This document shows positions 39,396-50,040 of a stretch of DNA of 64,000 nucleotides, in pieces. Position numbers and translations under genes: made by a program. Numbering within the stretch: position 1 is the first letter of the stretch; the number at the start of each line of letters is the position of its first letter. The stretch spans positions 242,639 to 306,638 of the forward strand of contig NW_023998566.1 of the NCBI RefSeq assembly GCF_014805625.2, read 5' to 3'. The notes under the pieces were generated by a model. It saw nothing but the letters and a program-made list of their open reading frames with translations, ran no database searches and was not told where the DNA came from. The stretch is from Glossina fuscipes (lineage: Eukaryota > Arthropoda > Insecta > Diptera > Glossinidae).

Positions 39396-41199
39396 TTTAT
39401 AGATTAAAAAATAGTTTTCGAACTGAAACAACGTTAAGGCCTCTATATTATTCTCCTGCGGAGCTTACATTACGATGCATTATGGGGCAGCTCAAAACAT
39501 TGTACAGTATTGTAGCAACCTATGTTTTGTTAAAATCTTGGCGCCGGCAATTCTCGAGAGAAAACGAGACACGCTTGGTTATTAGAATATCCAAAATATA
39601 AAAAGCATTTTTAATGTCACTATGGCGAATAAATCTGGAGAAAATGAGAGATTTCTGAGAAAGATAAATTATAGAGACAGCGCATACAACAAGTGGTAAA
39701 CCTGTGATACTCTTGCAGCTAAACACTCCTAAAACAATTACGGCAAAACACACTGTTTATAACTCTGCCGAAAATTAGGAGTGTAATATCGAACAGCGTA
39801 ATTAACCAAAATAAAGCAAATAAAATAATTTTTGTTAATTACTAACATTAACTGACATTACATGTAAATTGATGAAATGTAAGAATTGATGTGAATTCCT
39901 GCAGACTACTAAACTTCGCGGGAAACAGGAATTACAACATGTAGAATATCAATGGAAAAAAAGAAAAATTATTATTATTGTTATTATTATTGTTAATATT
40001 ACTAGTATTCTTTTTATTATTATTATTATAGTTATGATTATTATATTATTATTTTTGAACCCACAACCGAGCGATAAGGGAGGGATATTCGTTTTGTAAT
40101 AGCGTTTGAAACATCCAAATGGAAGCTTCAGAGATCCTATAAAATGTGTATATATTCTTAATCAGCATGAATTTCTAAATCGATTAAGCCATATCTGCTG
40201 TCCAATAAGTCTGAGCAGTATGTGTTGTGGACGTTTTCCTGGCTGCAAATATGAAGAGACCGACTTTAAATTTGATACAAACATTAAAACTTTTTGCACG
40301 CAGATTTGTATTGAAAATAGGCCGAAGTGGTAGTAAAGCGTGCACTGAACGCAACTTCCTTTTTATTGGTACAAATTTCTGGATTTTTGCTCATTACTCA
40401 TAAATTATGAAGGATAAAAGACTGGAAGTTTTCACATTCACCTACCTTACTTTTTATGTGCAAAAATGGAAAAGATCGATCATGGCCGCACGAAATTGTA
40501 AGTAATCTTCTTTCTTTCGCTTTATGCAACAAGCTAGATATGTTAATGCTAAGTAAACGTTTAATACATAAATACGTTTAATACATAAAATCTTTAGACA
40601 GAACTGTTTTCTTCGGAGCCAATGTTTTTTCCTCTTGAAAACAGTGGTGTTCTCAATTTGCGTCGTACAGTGGGCGTGTCCTTCGACGGATTTATTCCAC
40701 TTCCAGTACCAACTTGGATGCACGAACCCTCAGTTTTTCTGTCAAAACAGCACAAGAACAATTGATACTGATCAAGAATAGATGTACTTTGTGGTCTCTC
40801 TGAAGTTTTATTCTGGGCATTGCAAAAGTTTTCCCAAAATCAATATACCCCTCCCCTTTCGGTGATCAGTATAATAATAATAATAATACAGTGTGTCCGA
40901 AATTATACTTGTGAATTGTGAATAAAAAAAAAATGTACTAAAAGTGAATATGATTTGTTTTTAATTATTAAGTTAAATTAAATCAATTTAGTAGTCGACT
41001 TACGTTTTCTTTTCGTCTGCGATTTTTAATTATTTCGGTGATTTTGTGTATTTGGCTCGTGTCCCTTCAGTGTTCTTGCTAAAACTGGTTATCGCGGATA
41101 CCCTATAAGCTTTTGTTTCCTCTATATATAATAAAAAATTGAAAAAATAAAAATATTAAAAACAATTGCCATTATCATCAGCAGTTCCCAAACCTTTTC
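39396..41199. other. Unassigned, with microsatellites
   Basis: An ATT/TTA array at about 39968-40055 and an (ATA)n run at 40868-40888. Open frames at 39320-39601, 40106-40333 and 40454-40723 have no motif. The second half could include the 5' UTR of the I-clade copy that follows. Confidence 0.4.
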
Positions 41200-41375
41200 A
41201 AGTGAGTGGTTATTTCACAAATTACCAAATAATAGTCAACCATAAGGCATAATGGCCCCGGGGCCGCCAGATAAAAACTCAAATAGATTTCATCTATTAG
41301 CGGACATATCCCCCCAAAGAAAAAAAATTTAAAATTTGGACTTTCTGGTCTTGCCAATCAGCAACATCACTCCTA

Positions 41376-41759
41376 TTGACAAAATATATGTTTTTATTTC
41401 TTCAACTGATGCATAACAATTTCACAAAACAGTCCTTTTGCTATAAAAAAGCTCTACATAGCATCACAACATATATAGACTCTATCTCGATTCTACGCGA
41501 TGGAAATTTACTTGTCCTCGGTAGGGACCCTTGCGCAACCGAAAACCTCATAAAGTCGAAATCATTAGCTTATTTATGTGCTATTTCCGCTAAACTACAT
41601 AACAAACTGAACTCAGTTAGAGGCGTGAGTGTGCCCACACTTTGCACTTCAAACGTACGCAACCACCTAAGTACAGTTTATTGTGCTGGTAAAAACAAGT
41701 TATTCACGCAAAAGCCCTATGGCGACCTTTTCGACGGAGACGCTGACATGCCAACGTAA
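41376..41759 (+). pseudogene. I-clade ORF1 remnant
   Basis: From about 41440: 'KALHSITTYIDSISILRDGN' then 'LLVLGRDPCATENLIKSKSL' and 'LHNKLNSVRGVSVPTLCTSN'. This matches the ORF1 pattern of I-type LINEs: (K)-x-(I/L)-x-x-(I)-x-G-x-(I/V)-x-x-(V/I)-x-x-(L)-R-(D/N)-G-x-L-L-(V)-E ... (K)-x-(L)-x-x-(T/S)-x-G-(V)-(I/V), i.e. the RNA-binding domain. It then jumps to Lys/Pro/Asp-rich sequence and ends 'FDGDADMPT', without the usual CCHC knuckles. The first codons of the frame seem not to belong. Confidence 0.65.
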
Positions 41760-41780
41760 CCCACCTACCACTCCGTTACT

Positions 41781-42155
41781 ATGTCATTACAATTGAATAA
41801 AATTTTTAAAATTCTACAATGGAATATAACGGGACTTATTAACAATTTTGAAGAACTCCCTACACTCATAAGTGATTTTATTCCAACTTTTACATACCTT
41901 CAAGAGACTCTTCGTAGAAGCTCTTTTAATCCTATTTCACCCAAATCTGGATACTTCACTAATGCTGTTCAAAATTCATATTGCAAGCAAGGAGTTGGTG
42001 TTTTTATAAAATCAAGTATACCTCACAAACGCATAAATTTAAGCTCATACATACAAGCCGTTACAAGCGATACAAATAACCTTAAACATAAAATTTACAG
42101 TGCTTTCGCACTATACCCCACCTTCGCAATCGTTTTCTCAGCAAGAACTCAATAA
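41781..42155 (+). pseudogene. I-clade ORF2: endonuclease N-terminal half
   Basis: 21 bp after the ORF1 stop. 'FKILQWNITGLINNFEELPT' contains the Asn of the (Q/R)-W-N motif that starts APE-type endonucleases; then 'TFTYLQETLRR', the (L/Y)-(L)-Q-E-T motif with the catalytic Glu, and 'KQGVGVFIKSSIPHKRINLS', the G-G-V-(A/C)-(I/L)-(L/F)-V/I-K block. It ends after 124 codons, without the Y-x-P, G-D-x-N and S-D-H motifs, which must have been in the deleted part. Confidence 0.8.
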
Positions 42156-42280
42156 TTTGGTCTCCGTACGCTGCTCTTATGTCTGAAGCGATTCGCACGG
42201 CTGCTCATCTCTCTATTCCTCAATACAACAGCTTTCCTAAACACGCTAGGTTTCCTTGGTAGAACAACACGCTTTCGTTA

Positions 42281-42760
42281 TTGAGAAAAAACAAAACGGA
42301 TCTATGGCACCGCTTTAAAAGATATCCTGATCATGATAATTTCTTATTATACAAAAAGGCTAATGCTCTATTCAGGAAGGAATTACGAAAATCAAAGGCA
42401 CTTAGTTTTGAACTTTTTTCGAAAAGAATTCACAGAAATACATCAATGAAAGCTGTCTGGAACAAAATCAATACACTCAGTGGGATATCAAATCTGAACG
42501 AAATTTCTGCCATCTGCACTCCCAATGGAACTGTAACTGTCGCAGATGAGTGTGGTGCGAATGCTCCTCTGACAACAACTTTTCCAGTGCTTCCATCGAA
42601 AATAAAAGGGCTCCAATTTTTTTTTCAAATGATATTGACACATGGGCCATGTCCCTGGAAAATTGCATATCTACCTTAGAACTTGAAAGTTGTCTCTCCA
42701 AATCGAAGGGGAGGGCACCTGGTCTAGACCGGATCTCATACTAAGTGATCAGTGCTCTGC
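42281..42760 (+). pseudogene. I-clade ORF2: linker and RT start
   Basis: 'DLWHRFKRYPDHDNFLLYKK' and 'ALFRKELRKSKALSFELFSK' are the basic linker, and 'MKAVWNKINTLSGISN' the W-x-x-(I/V)-x-x-(L)-x-G motif preceding RT. A frameshift follows; the next frame carries 'LENCISTLELESCLSKSKGR' and 'APGLDRISY', the (K)-(S/N)-x-(A/S)-P-G-x-D-x-I motif 0 of RT. Confidence 0.75.
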
Positions 42761-42829
42761 CTAATTCAAGTAAAAAGAAATTACTGGACCTATATAATAT
42801 GGCATTTTTGACTGTCCATATACCCTACA

Positions 42830-43560
42830 TGTGAAAACTGACAGCAGTTGTTCCAATTCCTAAGGAAAAAAATGTCTCCCTCGCATCGAATTATCGCCTA
42901 GTCTCTCTCTTAGCTTGCCTTTTAAAGGTATTAGAAAAGATTATGGCATCTAGATTATCTTGTTCTCTTGAGTCCAAGAACCTCATTACAAAGAAACAAA
43001 TTGGTTTCAAGAGGGGTAGAGGGTGCATCGACGCTCTGTTACATATTGATTATTTCACAAGCAAAGCAATTTCCGAACGAAATCACGTACAATTCTCTCA
43101 ATTGATTTCGAAAAAGCTGTTGAGAGAGTTGGTCTTCATGTTATTTTAACACTCTTGAAATCATGGAATGTTGGACAGAAATTCTTCAACTACATCAAAT
43201 CATTCATGTCGCATCGGCGATTCAAAATTGGAATCAACAATCATCTTTCTGATTCCTTTCCGCTAATGAATTGCATTCCGCAAGGATCTCCCCTCTCTGT
43301 CATGGTTTTCCAGATCGCCTTCAACGAAATTAGCAAAATACTTTGCCGTGTACCAAGAGTGGAACATTGTCTCTACGTGGACGATGTATACATATTTACA
43401 AAAGGAAAAGATAGCACGAAGGCAATCAACATCCTCGAATCTATTGGACGAGAGATCTCCGCAAGGGCAAACTCGTCAGGGGCTAAAATTTCCATACAAA
43501 AATCTAAAAAAATGCACATTTGTCGAAAGATTTGAGATGCAGGAAATCTACTGATGCATA
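42830..43560 (+). pseudogene. I-clade ORF2: reverse transcriptase
   Basis: Three frames. 'VPIPKEKNVSLASNYRLVSL' (motif 1), 'KKQIGFKRGRGCIDALLHID' (motif 2), then motif A is broken by a frameshift ('LISKKLLREL' where the 12-kb copy has 'LSIDFEKAFDRV'). The next frame, 43155-43535, has 'NCIPQGSPLSVMVFQIAFNE' (motif B), 'CLYVDDVYIFTKG' (motif C, YVDD in place of YADD of the 12-kb copy) and 'ISIQKSKKMHICRK'. YVDD is tolerated in other RTs, but the lost motif A makes the enzyme dead. Confidence 0.82.
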
Positions 43561-44066
43561 TTAATGGCTTACCAGTACTAAACGTGCAGACGCTGCATAT
43601 TCTCGGGCTCACTTTAAATTTCATACAGTACGTTGCTTGGAGAAGCCATGCGCATATTAACACTATTGCTTATCTTACCAAAATGCTTGTGTTAAGCAAG
43701 ATTGACTATGCCTTGATAATTTACGGCAATAGCTGCAAATCTAATACCAACATCCTTAAACCGGTCTATCACCAAGCCGTCAGACCAAGTTGTTATGCTT
43801 TTCGGACCACGTCCATAAATACTATTATAATTGAAATTGGTCTCCCAATTTTAGAAAATAGACTTTATGAGTTAAAAGCTAAAATAGTCCCCAAGCTTCT
43901 TAATTCAAACAAATCTATTCTCGGTGATGACGTGAGAAAGATTATTATTGCGAAGAAAATTCGAAATTCACCATCTGCAATTGACCATTGTTTGTACGTC
44001 GCAAAGGAATTGAACATTCCCTTAAAATTTTCCGCTCTTTTGATGTTAAACCTCCCTGGATTTTGA
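43554..44066 (+). pseudogene. I-clade ORF2: post-RT connector
   Basis: 'ILGLTLNFIQYVAWRSHAHI' then 'MLVLSKIDYALIIYGNSCKS' and a Leu/Lys-rich connector, 170 codons open. It ends by frameshift at 'LKFSALLMLNLPGF'; the true frame continues as 'SLKIFRSFDVKPPWILKDCS' in 43988-44473. A sister segment is in the 10-12 kb copy. Confidence 0.75.
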
Positions 44067-44473
44067 AAGACTGCTCTTTTGACATTTCGTTGTCTATGCA
44101 CAAGAAAGAAGATACTCCAAATTACGTCTTCAGGAATCTAATAGCTGAAAAAACCCAAATATTGGAAAGTACTGGTTGGAATCTCTTATACACAGACGGC
44201 TCAAAAACTTTTGGCCTGCCTCCTGCTTGTGCCGTGGTAGCTGCTACAGGACAGGTTCTTCTCAATCACATAATTCTCAAAAGTACTTCAACGTTCACAA
44301 CCGAAGCCAGAGCTATCCTTCACGCTGCGAACCTTGCCCATAAAAGCAAACTCAAAACCGTCATTGTTACCGGCAGTTTGTCTGTATTACAAGCTATTGA
44401 GAATCCTTCGACTTCGAGATGTAGCACCATCAACAAATTAAGGAATATAATTACTACCCGAAGGAAAAATTAA
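44067..44473 (+). pseudogene. I-clade ORF2: RNase H, catalytic Asp lost
   Basis: 'NLLYTDGSKTFGLPPACAVV' (first catalytic Asp), 'TTEARAILHAANLAHKSKLK' (catalytic Glu) and 'VIVTGSLSVLQAIENPSTSR'. In the 54-kb copy and in DNA of the 11-kb copy the last motif is VTDSLSVLQAI, so the third catalytic Asp has become Gly here through one base change. The domain ends in the next frame with 'WVRRHISLLGNEQADRAAKY', which retains the His and final Asp. Confidence 0.8.
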
Positions 44474-44474
44474 A

Positions 44475-44981
44475 ATGTTATGGGTACGAAGGCACATTAG
44501 TTTATTGGGAAATGAGCAGGCTGATCGAGCGGCAAAGTATGCTGCTTCTGCTCCTCTATTTATGGATGATGTCATGGAAAAGTTGGATCTTCAAATATAC
44601 ATTGGGAGAAAAGTTAAAGTGAAAATTGCAGAAGGAAATTTGCAATACGATCATCAACACTACTCTTCCATTAACCCTCAATTAACTCTACTTTTATATC
44701 CAACAAATGTTTGGAAAACCAAGATCCAAACATTTCCGAGAATTCGCCTTGGTCATGCAATTGCAACTCACCAATGGATCTTGAAGAAGTCTTCCTCCCC
44801 AATCTGCAGTTGTGGACAAACTCTTACCATAAAGCACATTCTCAACGACTGCCTTAACTTTGCCTTGGCTAGAAGTATTGCATTTGGAGCGACTAACCCT
44901 TTGGACATTCTAAAATCAGCGTCAGAAACAAATATAAATTCTACATATTACCTTATTAATACTACTAAGCTCATTATCTAA
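44475..44981 (+). pseudogene. I-clade ORF2: C-terminal region
   Basis: 168 codons to the ORF2 stop, the same length as the copy at 53546-54052. It begins inside RNase H ('MLWVRRHISLLGNEQADRAA'), continues with 'YIGRKVKVKIAEGNLQYDHQ' and 'TFPRIRLGHAIATHQWILKK', and has the knuckle 'PICSCGQTLTIKHILNDC' (C-x-C-x8-H-x4-C). This is the best preserved C-terminus of the family here. Confidence 0.8.
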
Positions 44982-45030
44982 TGTACATTTATTTATATTA
45001 GAGCCGATAGCCTGTGCTGCTAGTGCTCAA

Positions 45031-45171
45031 TGCTGGGAGCTGTCAGACACTGTGTTGCAAGTTCTCGGATGTACTATAGGAAACATGATTGAATTATCTC
45101 AGATTGACTATTCATTGAAGCTTTTGATTCTCCTGAGCAAATAGTTTCGGCTGAGGTAAGTTGATTTAAAA
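45031..45171. other. Short unassigned junction
   Basis: Between the eroded I-clade 3' end and the gag fragment; no signal. Confidence 0.3.
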
Positions 45172-45513
45172 TTAGTGTGTCTTTAGTTGCCTCAGGCAAG
45201 TCAGAGAGCTTCCAGTCAGGTTTTTTGAATATTTCCTACATTTAGGACAATTTGGCTTCAAAATATTCTGAGTTCGACAATCATAACAGAATATACGTTT
45301 TTCTGCTAGGCAGTCTTTGAAACCGTGACGGATTTGCGAACACTTCCAACACCTTATTACTCCGTATTTTTCAAACATATCGTCAACTATTACTTCGCCT
45401 CTTACCATTTCTGAAACATGACAGGTATTAAGTTTAGAGAATTTAGATTTGCTCTTATTATCAATTAAACTAGTGATGAAGTAGTTATTAGGCGACATCT
45501 CAAAAATATACAA
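45172..45513 (-). pseudogene. Gag nucleocapsid fragment with zinc knuckles
   Basis: 113 codons on the minus strand. 'CWKCSQIRHGFKDC' is an intact C-x2-C-x4-H-x4-C knuckle. It is followed by 'FCYDCRTQNILKPNCPKC', the second, His-less C-x2-C-x9-C-x2-C element that accompanies it in a group of insect gypsy-related gag proteins. The N-terminal 50 residues carry no readable motif. The C-terminal part past 'PKCRKYSKN' probably is gag tail. No protease follows within reach, so this is an isolated piece. Confidence 0.65.
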
Positions 45514-45634
45514 TTAATCAGTAATATTACCAGCTGAAATGTTAAAAAATATTATCAGTTTCAATCAGGGGCTAAATCTGGCAGTCATTTGTCCCATTAT
45601 TAAACTGCGTACGGTGTAATTTTATAACTTAAAT

Positions 45635-45790
45635 TTTCCCTCCCACATGCTCTCCTATCCGAAAGGTCTCTCTCTAAGACTGCTTACAGGTTCATGTTCC
45701 AATTATGTAGTGTTCGTAATTTATTTCTGCTCTTATTTATTTTGCAGTTTTTAGTAAAGCAAATAGTTTTACAGACCGTAGGGCTAATCG
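45635..45790. repeat. Dispersed ~150-bp repeat, shared with 9490-9690
   Basis: See the 9490-9690 entry for the shared blocks. It ends directly at the mariner left end. Confidence 0.45.
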
Positions 45791-45792
45791 TT

Positions 45793-46256
45793 GGATATAT
45801 ATAAATTTGGGGAAAAAGAAATCCATTATTTTTATATGAACTTCAGGACTTTATTTAACATGCTTCGGATTGTCCGATTTGGGTCAAATAAGCACCGTTT
45901 TGCTGTAAGATTTTTTGCCATTTTAAAGGTAACTTCAAAATGCCTCTCTCATAGAAGTCCTGGTCTCTATTTGCAAAAAACTCTAGTAGTCGATTTTCAC
46001 AATCCTCCCTAGATTCCAATTTTTTATCATTAAAGAAATTTTGCAATGCAAGCAAAAGATGATAATCGCTTGGTGCCAAGTCCGGACTGTATGGCGGATG
46101 CATTAAAACTTCCCAACCAAGCTCCCGAAGTTTCTGGCGAGTCACTGTAGATGTGTGTGGCCTAGCGTTGTCCTGGTGGAACACGACACCTCTCCTGTTG
46201 GCCAATTCTGGCCGTTTCTGGTCAATCGCTATCTTCAAACGGTCCAGGAATTACTA
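45793..46256 (-). mobile_element. Mariner element, 3' part only
   Basis: A transposase C-terminal region plus about 60 bp to a probable terminal inverted repeat near 45793 (TTGGATATATATAAATTTGG). The other end is cut at 46256 inside the coding region, in the segment for 'DRLK', and that inverted repeat is missing, so the element cannot be mobilised as a unit. Confidence 0.75.
45855..46238 (-). pseudogene. Mariner transposase, C-terminal part
   Basis: 127 codons, open. 'RGVVFHQDNARPHTS' has the second Asp of the D,D34D catalytic triad; 'LMHPPYSPDLAPSDYHL' has the third Asp (in S-D-Y-H) after 34 intervening residues, both intact. 'GWEVL', 'FYERGILKLPLKWQKILQQN' and 'GAYL' complete the typical end. 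The N-terminal HTH domains and first Asp are absent. Motifs such as R-Q-K-L-R-E-L-G-W-E suggest the mellifera subfamily. The well kept frame implies a relatively young loss. Confidence 0.9.
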
Positions 46257-46502
46257 AATAGCAAATCAATACTTTTTTACTGTATTACATAAAGCGAATA
46301 AAAACGCTATACAGCTCTACAGTTTTATTGACGTTCCATTAGTAACTTTTTGACAACGTTGTCCTTGGTTCAGCTGAGCTACTAACTCTTTTTTCAAATC
46401 AGCTTGTAAACTCGTCCAACTATCAAAAGAGAATTGAGGATGTTGAATTGTGAGATTCGTTGCAGGCAGTCGCCATGATGGCGCTACTAAATTTTTAAAT
46501 TC
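46257..46502 (-). other. Possible coding scrap, unassigned
   Basis: Minus strand near 46470-46350 reads 'TIQHPQFSFDSWTSLQADLK' and 'KELVAQLNQGQRCQ' without stops; coding-like composition. It may belong to the element carrying the 46503-47000 ORF, but no family was recognised. Confidence 0.3.
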
Positions 46503-47000
46503 TCAAACACTGATGTATAAGTTTGCGATTGAAGGCGAAAATGAGTTAATTCCTTTAATCGTCAGAAGTTTACGTTTCAAGACGCAATCGCGACATATTT
46601 GTAGTATTTGAGAGCCATATAATGATAGTGGAATTATGTTGTTACGTATGGTGGTCGTTCGCATATTGGAAGAGGGTGCTAGCAATAAGTGCTTAGCTGA
46701 ACCAGGACAGCGGTGGTGATTTTCTACACTGATATTCCGATTTCGAATCACTGTGGAGCAAGCCTTTTTCACATAAGCATAAGCTGCAGAGCCCACGCTT
46801 GTCTTGATTTTGTTGGTCAAATTTGGAATAAGACGAAACGAATTTAAAGGTTCTATTGGCATTAATGGTTTGGTGATTTGGAATAAAACGTGCTTACACC
46901 TGATTCCTGCCTTTACATCCATTGCTTTGTAAATTGAGAGCAAATTGGCATGATATTTCTGAATATATATGGCTGACGGCAAATAAAGCGTTATTTTCAC
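46503..47000 (-). CDS. Unrecognised 165-codon ORF
   Basis: The longest open frame in the window that I could not link to a transposon. It starts with ATG, 'MKITLYLPSAIYIQKYHANL', has a mixed middle ('VGSAAYAYVKKACSTVIRNR', 'NHHRCPGSAKHLLLAPSSNM') and ends 'INSFSPSIANLYISV'. There is no obvious transmembrane segment or catalytic motif. Composition is balanced (Ile, Ser, Lys, Asn) rather than low-complexity. The opposite strand also has open stretches, so a chance origin is possible. It could be a decayed transposon ORF or part of a host exon. Confidence 0.3.
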   Translation of the reverse strand: MKITLYLPSAIYIQKYHANLLSIYKAMDVKAGIRCKHVLFQITKPLMPIEPLNSFRLIPNLTNKIKTSVGSAAYAYVKKACSTVIRNRNISVENHHRCPGSAKHLLLAPSSNMRTTTIRNNIIPLSLYGSQILQICRDCVLKRKLLTIKGINSFSPSIANLYISV

Positions 47001-47934
47001 AACTTAATTTTATAGCCTTGGTGCTAATAGCAGGGCACTGATCTTATTGTGGTGAACCTCAATTAGTATACCGAGCAGAGTGCTCCGCATCTCTTGAATT
47101 CTTGTTATCATGACAGAGAATTGAAGTCTCAGTGACGTAAATATGACTTCATTCCATGTTCTGAAGTTGGGTCTCACACGATGGAAACCTTGAAAGTATG
47201 CATAATGTCGTTATGAGATTGGCGTCTGTAGTAACTGCCTCAAGTTACGTTCTTCACGTTCAGGTCACAATGCCATGTAAATTGTTCCTGAATGTTTGTG
47301 AAAAAATTTTTATAAGACTATAGTTTTGCGATTAAGAAGCCTTTGGGTGAGTGGGCATAATCATTTTCAAAGTTAAATTAACTTGCATTTAAGAATTTTT
47401 GTAATAAAAATTCCTTTTTACTTACACACATAAAATAAACCCAGTGTTTCTCAAAAAAAACCCTGAGAAATCACCAAGGTCGGTTTTGGTGCAGAGAATT
47501 TTGACTCAAAAAAAAAAAAAACTGTGAAAATACACCGAACTAATTTTCTAATAAAAAAATATTTTTTTTTTCACATATATAAGAAGTGAAAAGTGGGACT
47601 ATTGCTTTGATAAGGTGGTGCTGAAGCAGAATTAGCGACTATACTACTGTCAGTTGTTGTGATGAGTGTCGTTTTCTTATATATATCATTATATTACATT
47701 TAAATCTAACACTTCGCCTTATATACTGTACTAGTGTACTAAGTGAGATATTTGAATATATCTCAGTAGATTAGTGCATAATGCGGAAGGGTAAGAAGAA
47801 GAACCCTGGCCCGAAGAGTGTTGTCCGAGGAAATGACGATTCAAATTAGCAATGGCAGTAAAACGAATAGAAGGATAGGTACACAAACAAGCATAGCGAT
47901 AAGGAAAAAAAGAACAAGATAGCTATGATGCATA
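47001..47934. other. No recognisable gene
   Basis: A-runs at 47452-47460 and 47507-47520 and a T-run near 47566. Nothing else seen until the LTR-like sequence that begins around 47700-47935. Confidence 0.4.
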
Positions 47935-48535
47935 GCACATGAAGACATGCAGGCTTAACGGGTGACAAAACATACGATTTAGTACGTGAGTCGGCACTAG
48001 CAATAAGATCATACGAGTTGGTACGTAAGGTAGTATTAATGCTAAGATATACGTAAGAACATGGTCGATCAAACCTGAGTTAGCACACGTAGGGATAGAT
48101 ATGTAAGAATAGCATTGTAACATGGATGCAGGCAGACCTGCTCGATCAAACCTAAAATAGCATACGCCAAATTAGATGGATAAGAACATCATCACATACA
48201 CATGTAAGTGAGTATAGACTAAAACAAGAACGTGTCGCAGCACGATCAGTCTTTCAGTTGTGTGGTAGCAGCCAAGGAAACCCGCGATACGAAAGCGTGG
48301 AAAAGTAAATGTAATAATAATCGTTCAAATAAGAAACATTAAAACGTTAAGGTCGGATCACCACGCTGGTTTTTCTTTCCTACCGCTCTTAAAATCGCGG
48401 ATCATTGTAATCTTCTCTTAAATAAATAAATAGAAACATAACAAAACCGAACGGCCACGTTATTTTCATACTATAAATTTTTTTGGAAAGATTCTTGGAT
48501 TGGGTGAGCTCACTCCACCAAGAAGACTCGTTACA
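47935..48535 (+). repeat. LTR-like sequence related to 32882-33867
   Basis: Contains two copies of the near-palindromic motif in a ~36-bp spaced pair with 'TTGGTACGTAAGG'/'TTAGTACGTGAG' following, and two copies of a TCGATCAAACCT block (48065 and 48138) about 74 bp apart. The 3' end, 48480-48535, aligns with 33800-33867 and ends GACTCGTTACA. The left end is not defined. No PBS follows; R1-type sequence starts within 50 bp. Confidence 0.45.
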
Positions 48536-48839
48536 TTTTGATGAGTTTGAGCTTGACGTTTCCATTGTGAACTAGGTCCAAGAGTTTTAGTTCAGTCCGT
48601 CTATCAGAAGTTGAGTCCGTCCGGTTTTAGGGATAAGCTTTACGAGACGAACCTTAAAAGTTCCTCCTCTAGTCGGAAAGAGTTTGACGAGGCGGTCCGC
48701 CGGGGGGTCGGAACCGTGGGCAGATGCTGACAGCAAGACGAATGTTATTTTGGAAAGCTGCAGCACTGCCATGGATTGTCTTTTGCGTGCTCGTAGGGTG
48801 TGCGGTGAGCAGATGTCATTCCCGGCACGCCCCTACGAT

Positions 48840-49010
48840 GAGGTGCTCAGGTGATACCGCTGCCTCAGCTTCGACAATATGGTTAGAGATTGTAGGGTGA
48901 AGAGAATCATTTGCCGACACTGTGAATTGTGAATTTAGAGGGCTTCCAGCATGTCATCGTATGATGTCCTCCGCCTGTCCTAAATACAATAAGATGGTTG
49001 CGCGGGTAGC
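48840..49010 (+). pseudogene. R1-clade ORF1: zinc knuckles
   Basis: One frame reads a stop, then 'YRCLSFDNMVRDCRVKRIIC' and 'RHCEL'. This is the C-Y-R-C-x4-H-x3-(R/K)-D-C knuckle of R1-group ORF1 with the first Cys codon turned to TGA and the His to Asn, followed by the second knuckle I-C-R-(H/K)-C-G. In a shifted frame 'CHRMMSSACPKYNKM' would be the end of the third. Dead by stops. Confidence 0.6.
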
Positions 49011-49619
49011 AGCTCGCCATTAAAATCGCCTTGCTCATACTGCAATATAACTGCAATCGCAGTTATAAGGCGCTGTGTGAGTTCAGCCAGCGTATGCGTG
49101 AAGTAGGCAGTGGGGTAGCATTTGTGCAGGAGTCGTGCGTGTCGGGTAATAGGCTCAAGGGCTAGCCAGCGCATATGCGCGTGTTCCTTGACCACAACAG
49201 CCACTGTGCTGTCATTGTGAGTGATGTGAATGTCTAAGTCACACTTGCCCTAGCAAGTAGTCATTGTGTCTGTGTCTTCGTTGAAAGCCCGTATGGAAGG
49301 TTGTTTTGTGCGAGCCTTTATTGAAGGTTCAATCAAGAACTGGATGACTACGTTAGGTACATCGATTCGGTGTTGCTGCTTGCTGTCGACACCTCATTGA
49401 TCCTGGGTCTGGTTGATAACGCTTGCTCACCCTTATGGTTTAGCAAGATGCCGGAACGAGTTTCTGACTTACGCAGCCAAATAAGGGCCGAAGTGTTGTT
49501 CGAGTGGTCTATAACCAGAAGTGTCCAGGTGTTAAAATAGCCGAGTGTATGGTTCACTTTTCAAGGTCCCGTTGATGTCACTATTGCCAATAGGGCGGCA
49601 GTGGGACTGGTTGCCTTCT

Positions 49620-50040
49620 CATGAAGGGTGGAAGGTAAGTGGCGCGTTAGCGATCGCCATATTATTAAGGTTGTGATAAGCTACACCCCGGCCACGTCTG
49701 AAGTTGACGTGAAACGTTGGTGTACTTCCAGAGTAAATTGGGATATCTACGTGTCCTTATTCGGGAGGCGGTCAATGCGGTGCCGCTTGTGACTTCCAGA
49801 CGAAACCCTTAGATGAGCATGTAGTTCACGTAACTGAATCGGTTTGGAGTGTCAACGACTTGCTCTTCGAGCGTTGCCGCAAGGCAAATCAAAGAGCTCG
49901 TCTGTCCGAAAAACGAAAGGCTGTCCGCCGCCTTAGAAAGCAGTTCCAGCAGGCGAGAAAATCTAACGCTCCGAATGCTGTTTACATAAAGGTCGAATTG
50001 AGGCGATGCCTCAATGACTGCATACCCACTCACAACTGAC
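49620..50040 (+). pseudogene. R1-clade ORF2: endonuclease end and linker
   Basis: 'KWRVSDRHIIKVVISYT' near 49640 corresponds to the segment after the S-D-H motif in R1 endonucleases ((W)-x-V-x-(D/E)-x-x-(T)-x-S-D-H-x-x-I). After a break come 'VWSVNDLLFERCRKANQRAR' and 'LSEKRKAVRRLRKQFQQARK', the R1 linker with K-R-x-x-V-R-R-L-R-x-x-(F/Y)-Q-x-A-R, ending 'YIKVELRRCLND' and a stop. Fits the pattern well in order and spacing. Confidence 0.6.

Larger units (their letters stand above)
41200..45030 (+). mobile_element. I-clade LINE, longest copy (ORF1 to C-terminus)
   Basis: Plus strand. ORF1 remnant, endonuclease start, pre-RT linker, RT, connector, RNase H and C-terminal region occur in the right order. 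ORF1 lacks its zinc knuckles and the endonuclease lacks its C-terminal half, so two internal deletions are inferred. The 3' end stops at GTGCTCAATG near 45030; sister copies continue with a T-run, TAGTCTAAGAA and the TAA tail, so the extreme 3' end has been lost. Full I-type elements are about 5-6 kb; this one is 3.8 kb. No TSD could be found because both ends are eroded. Confidence 0.85.
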
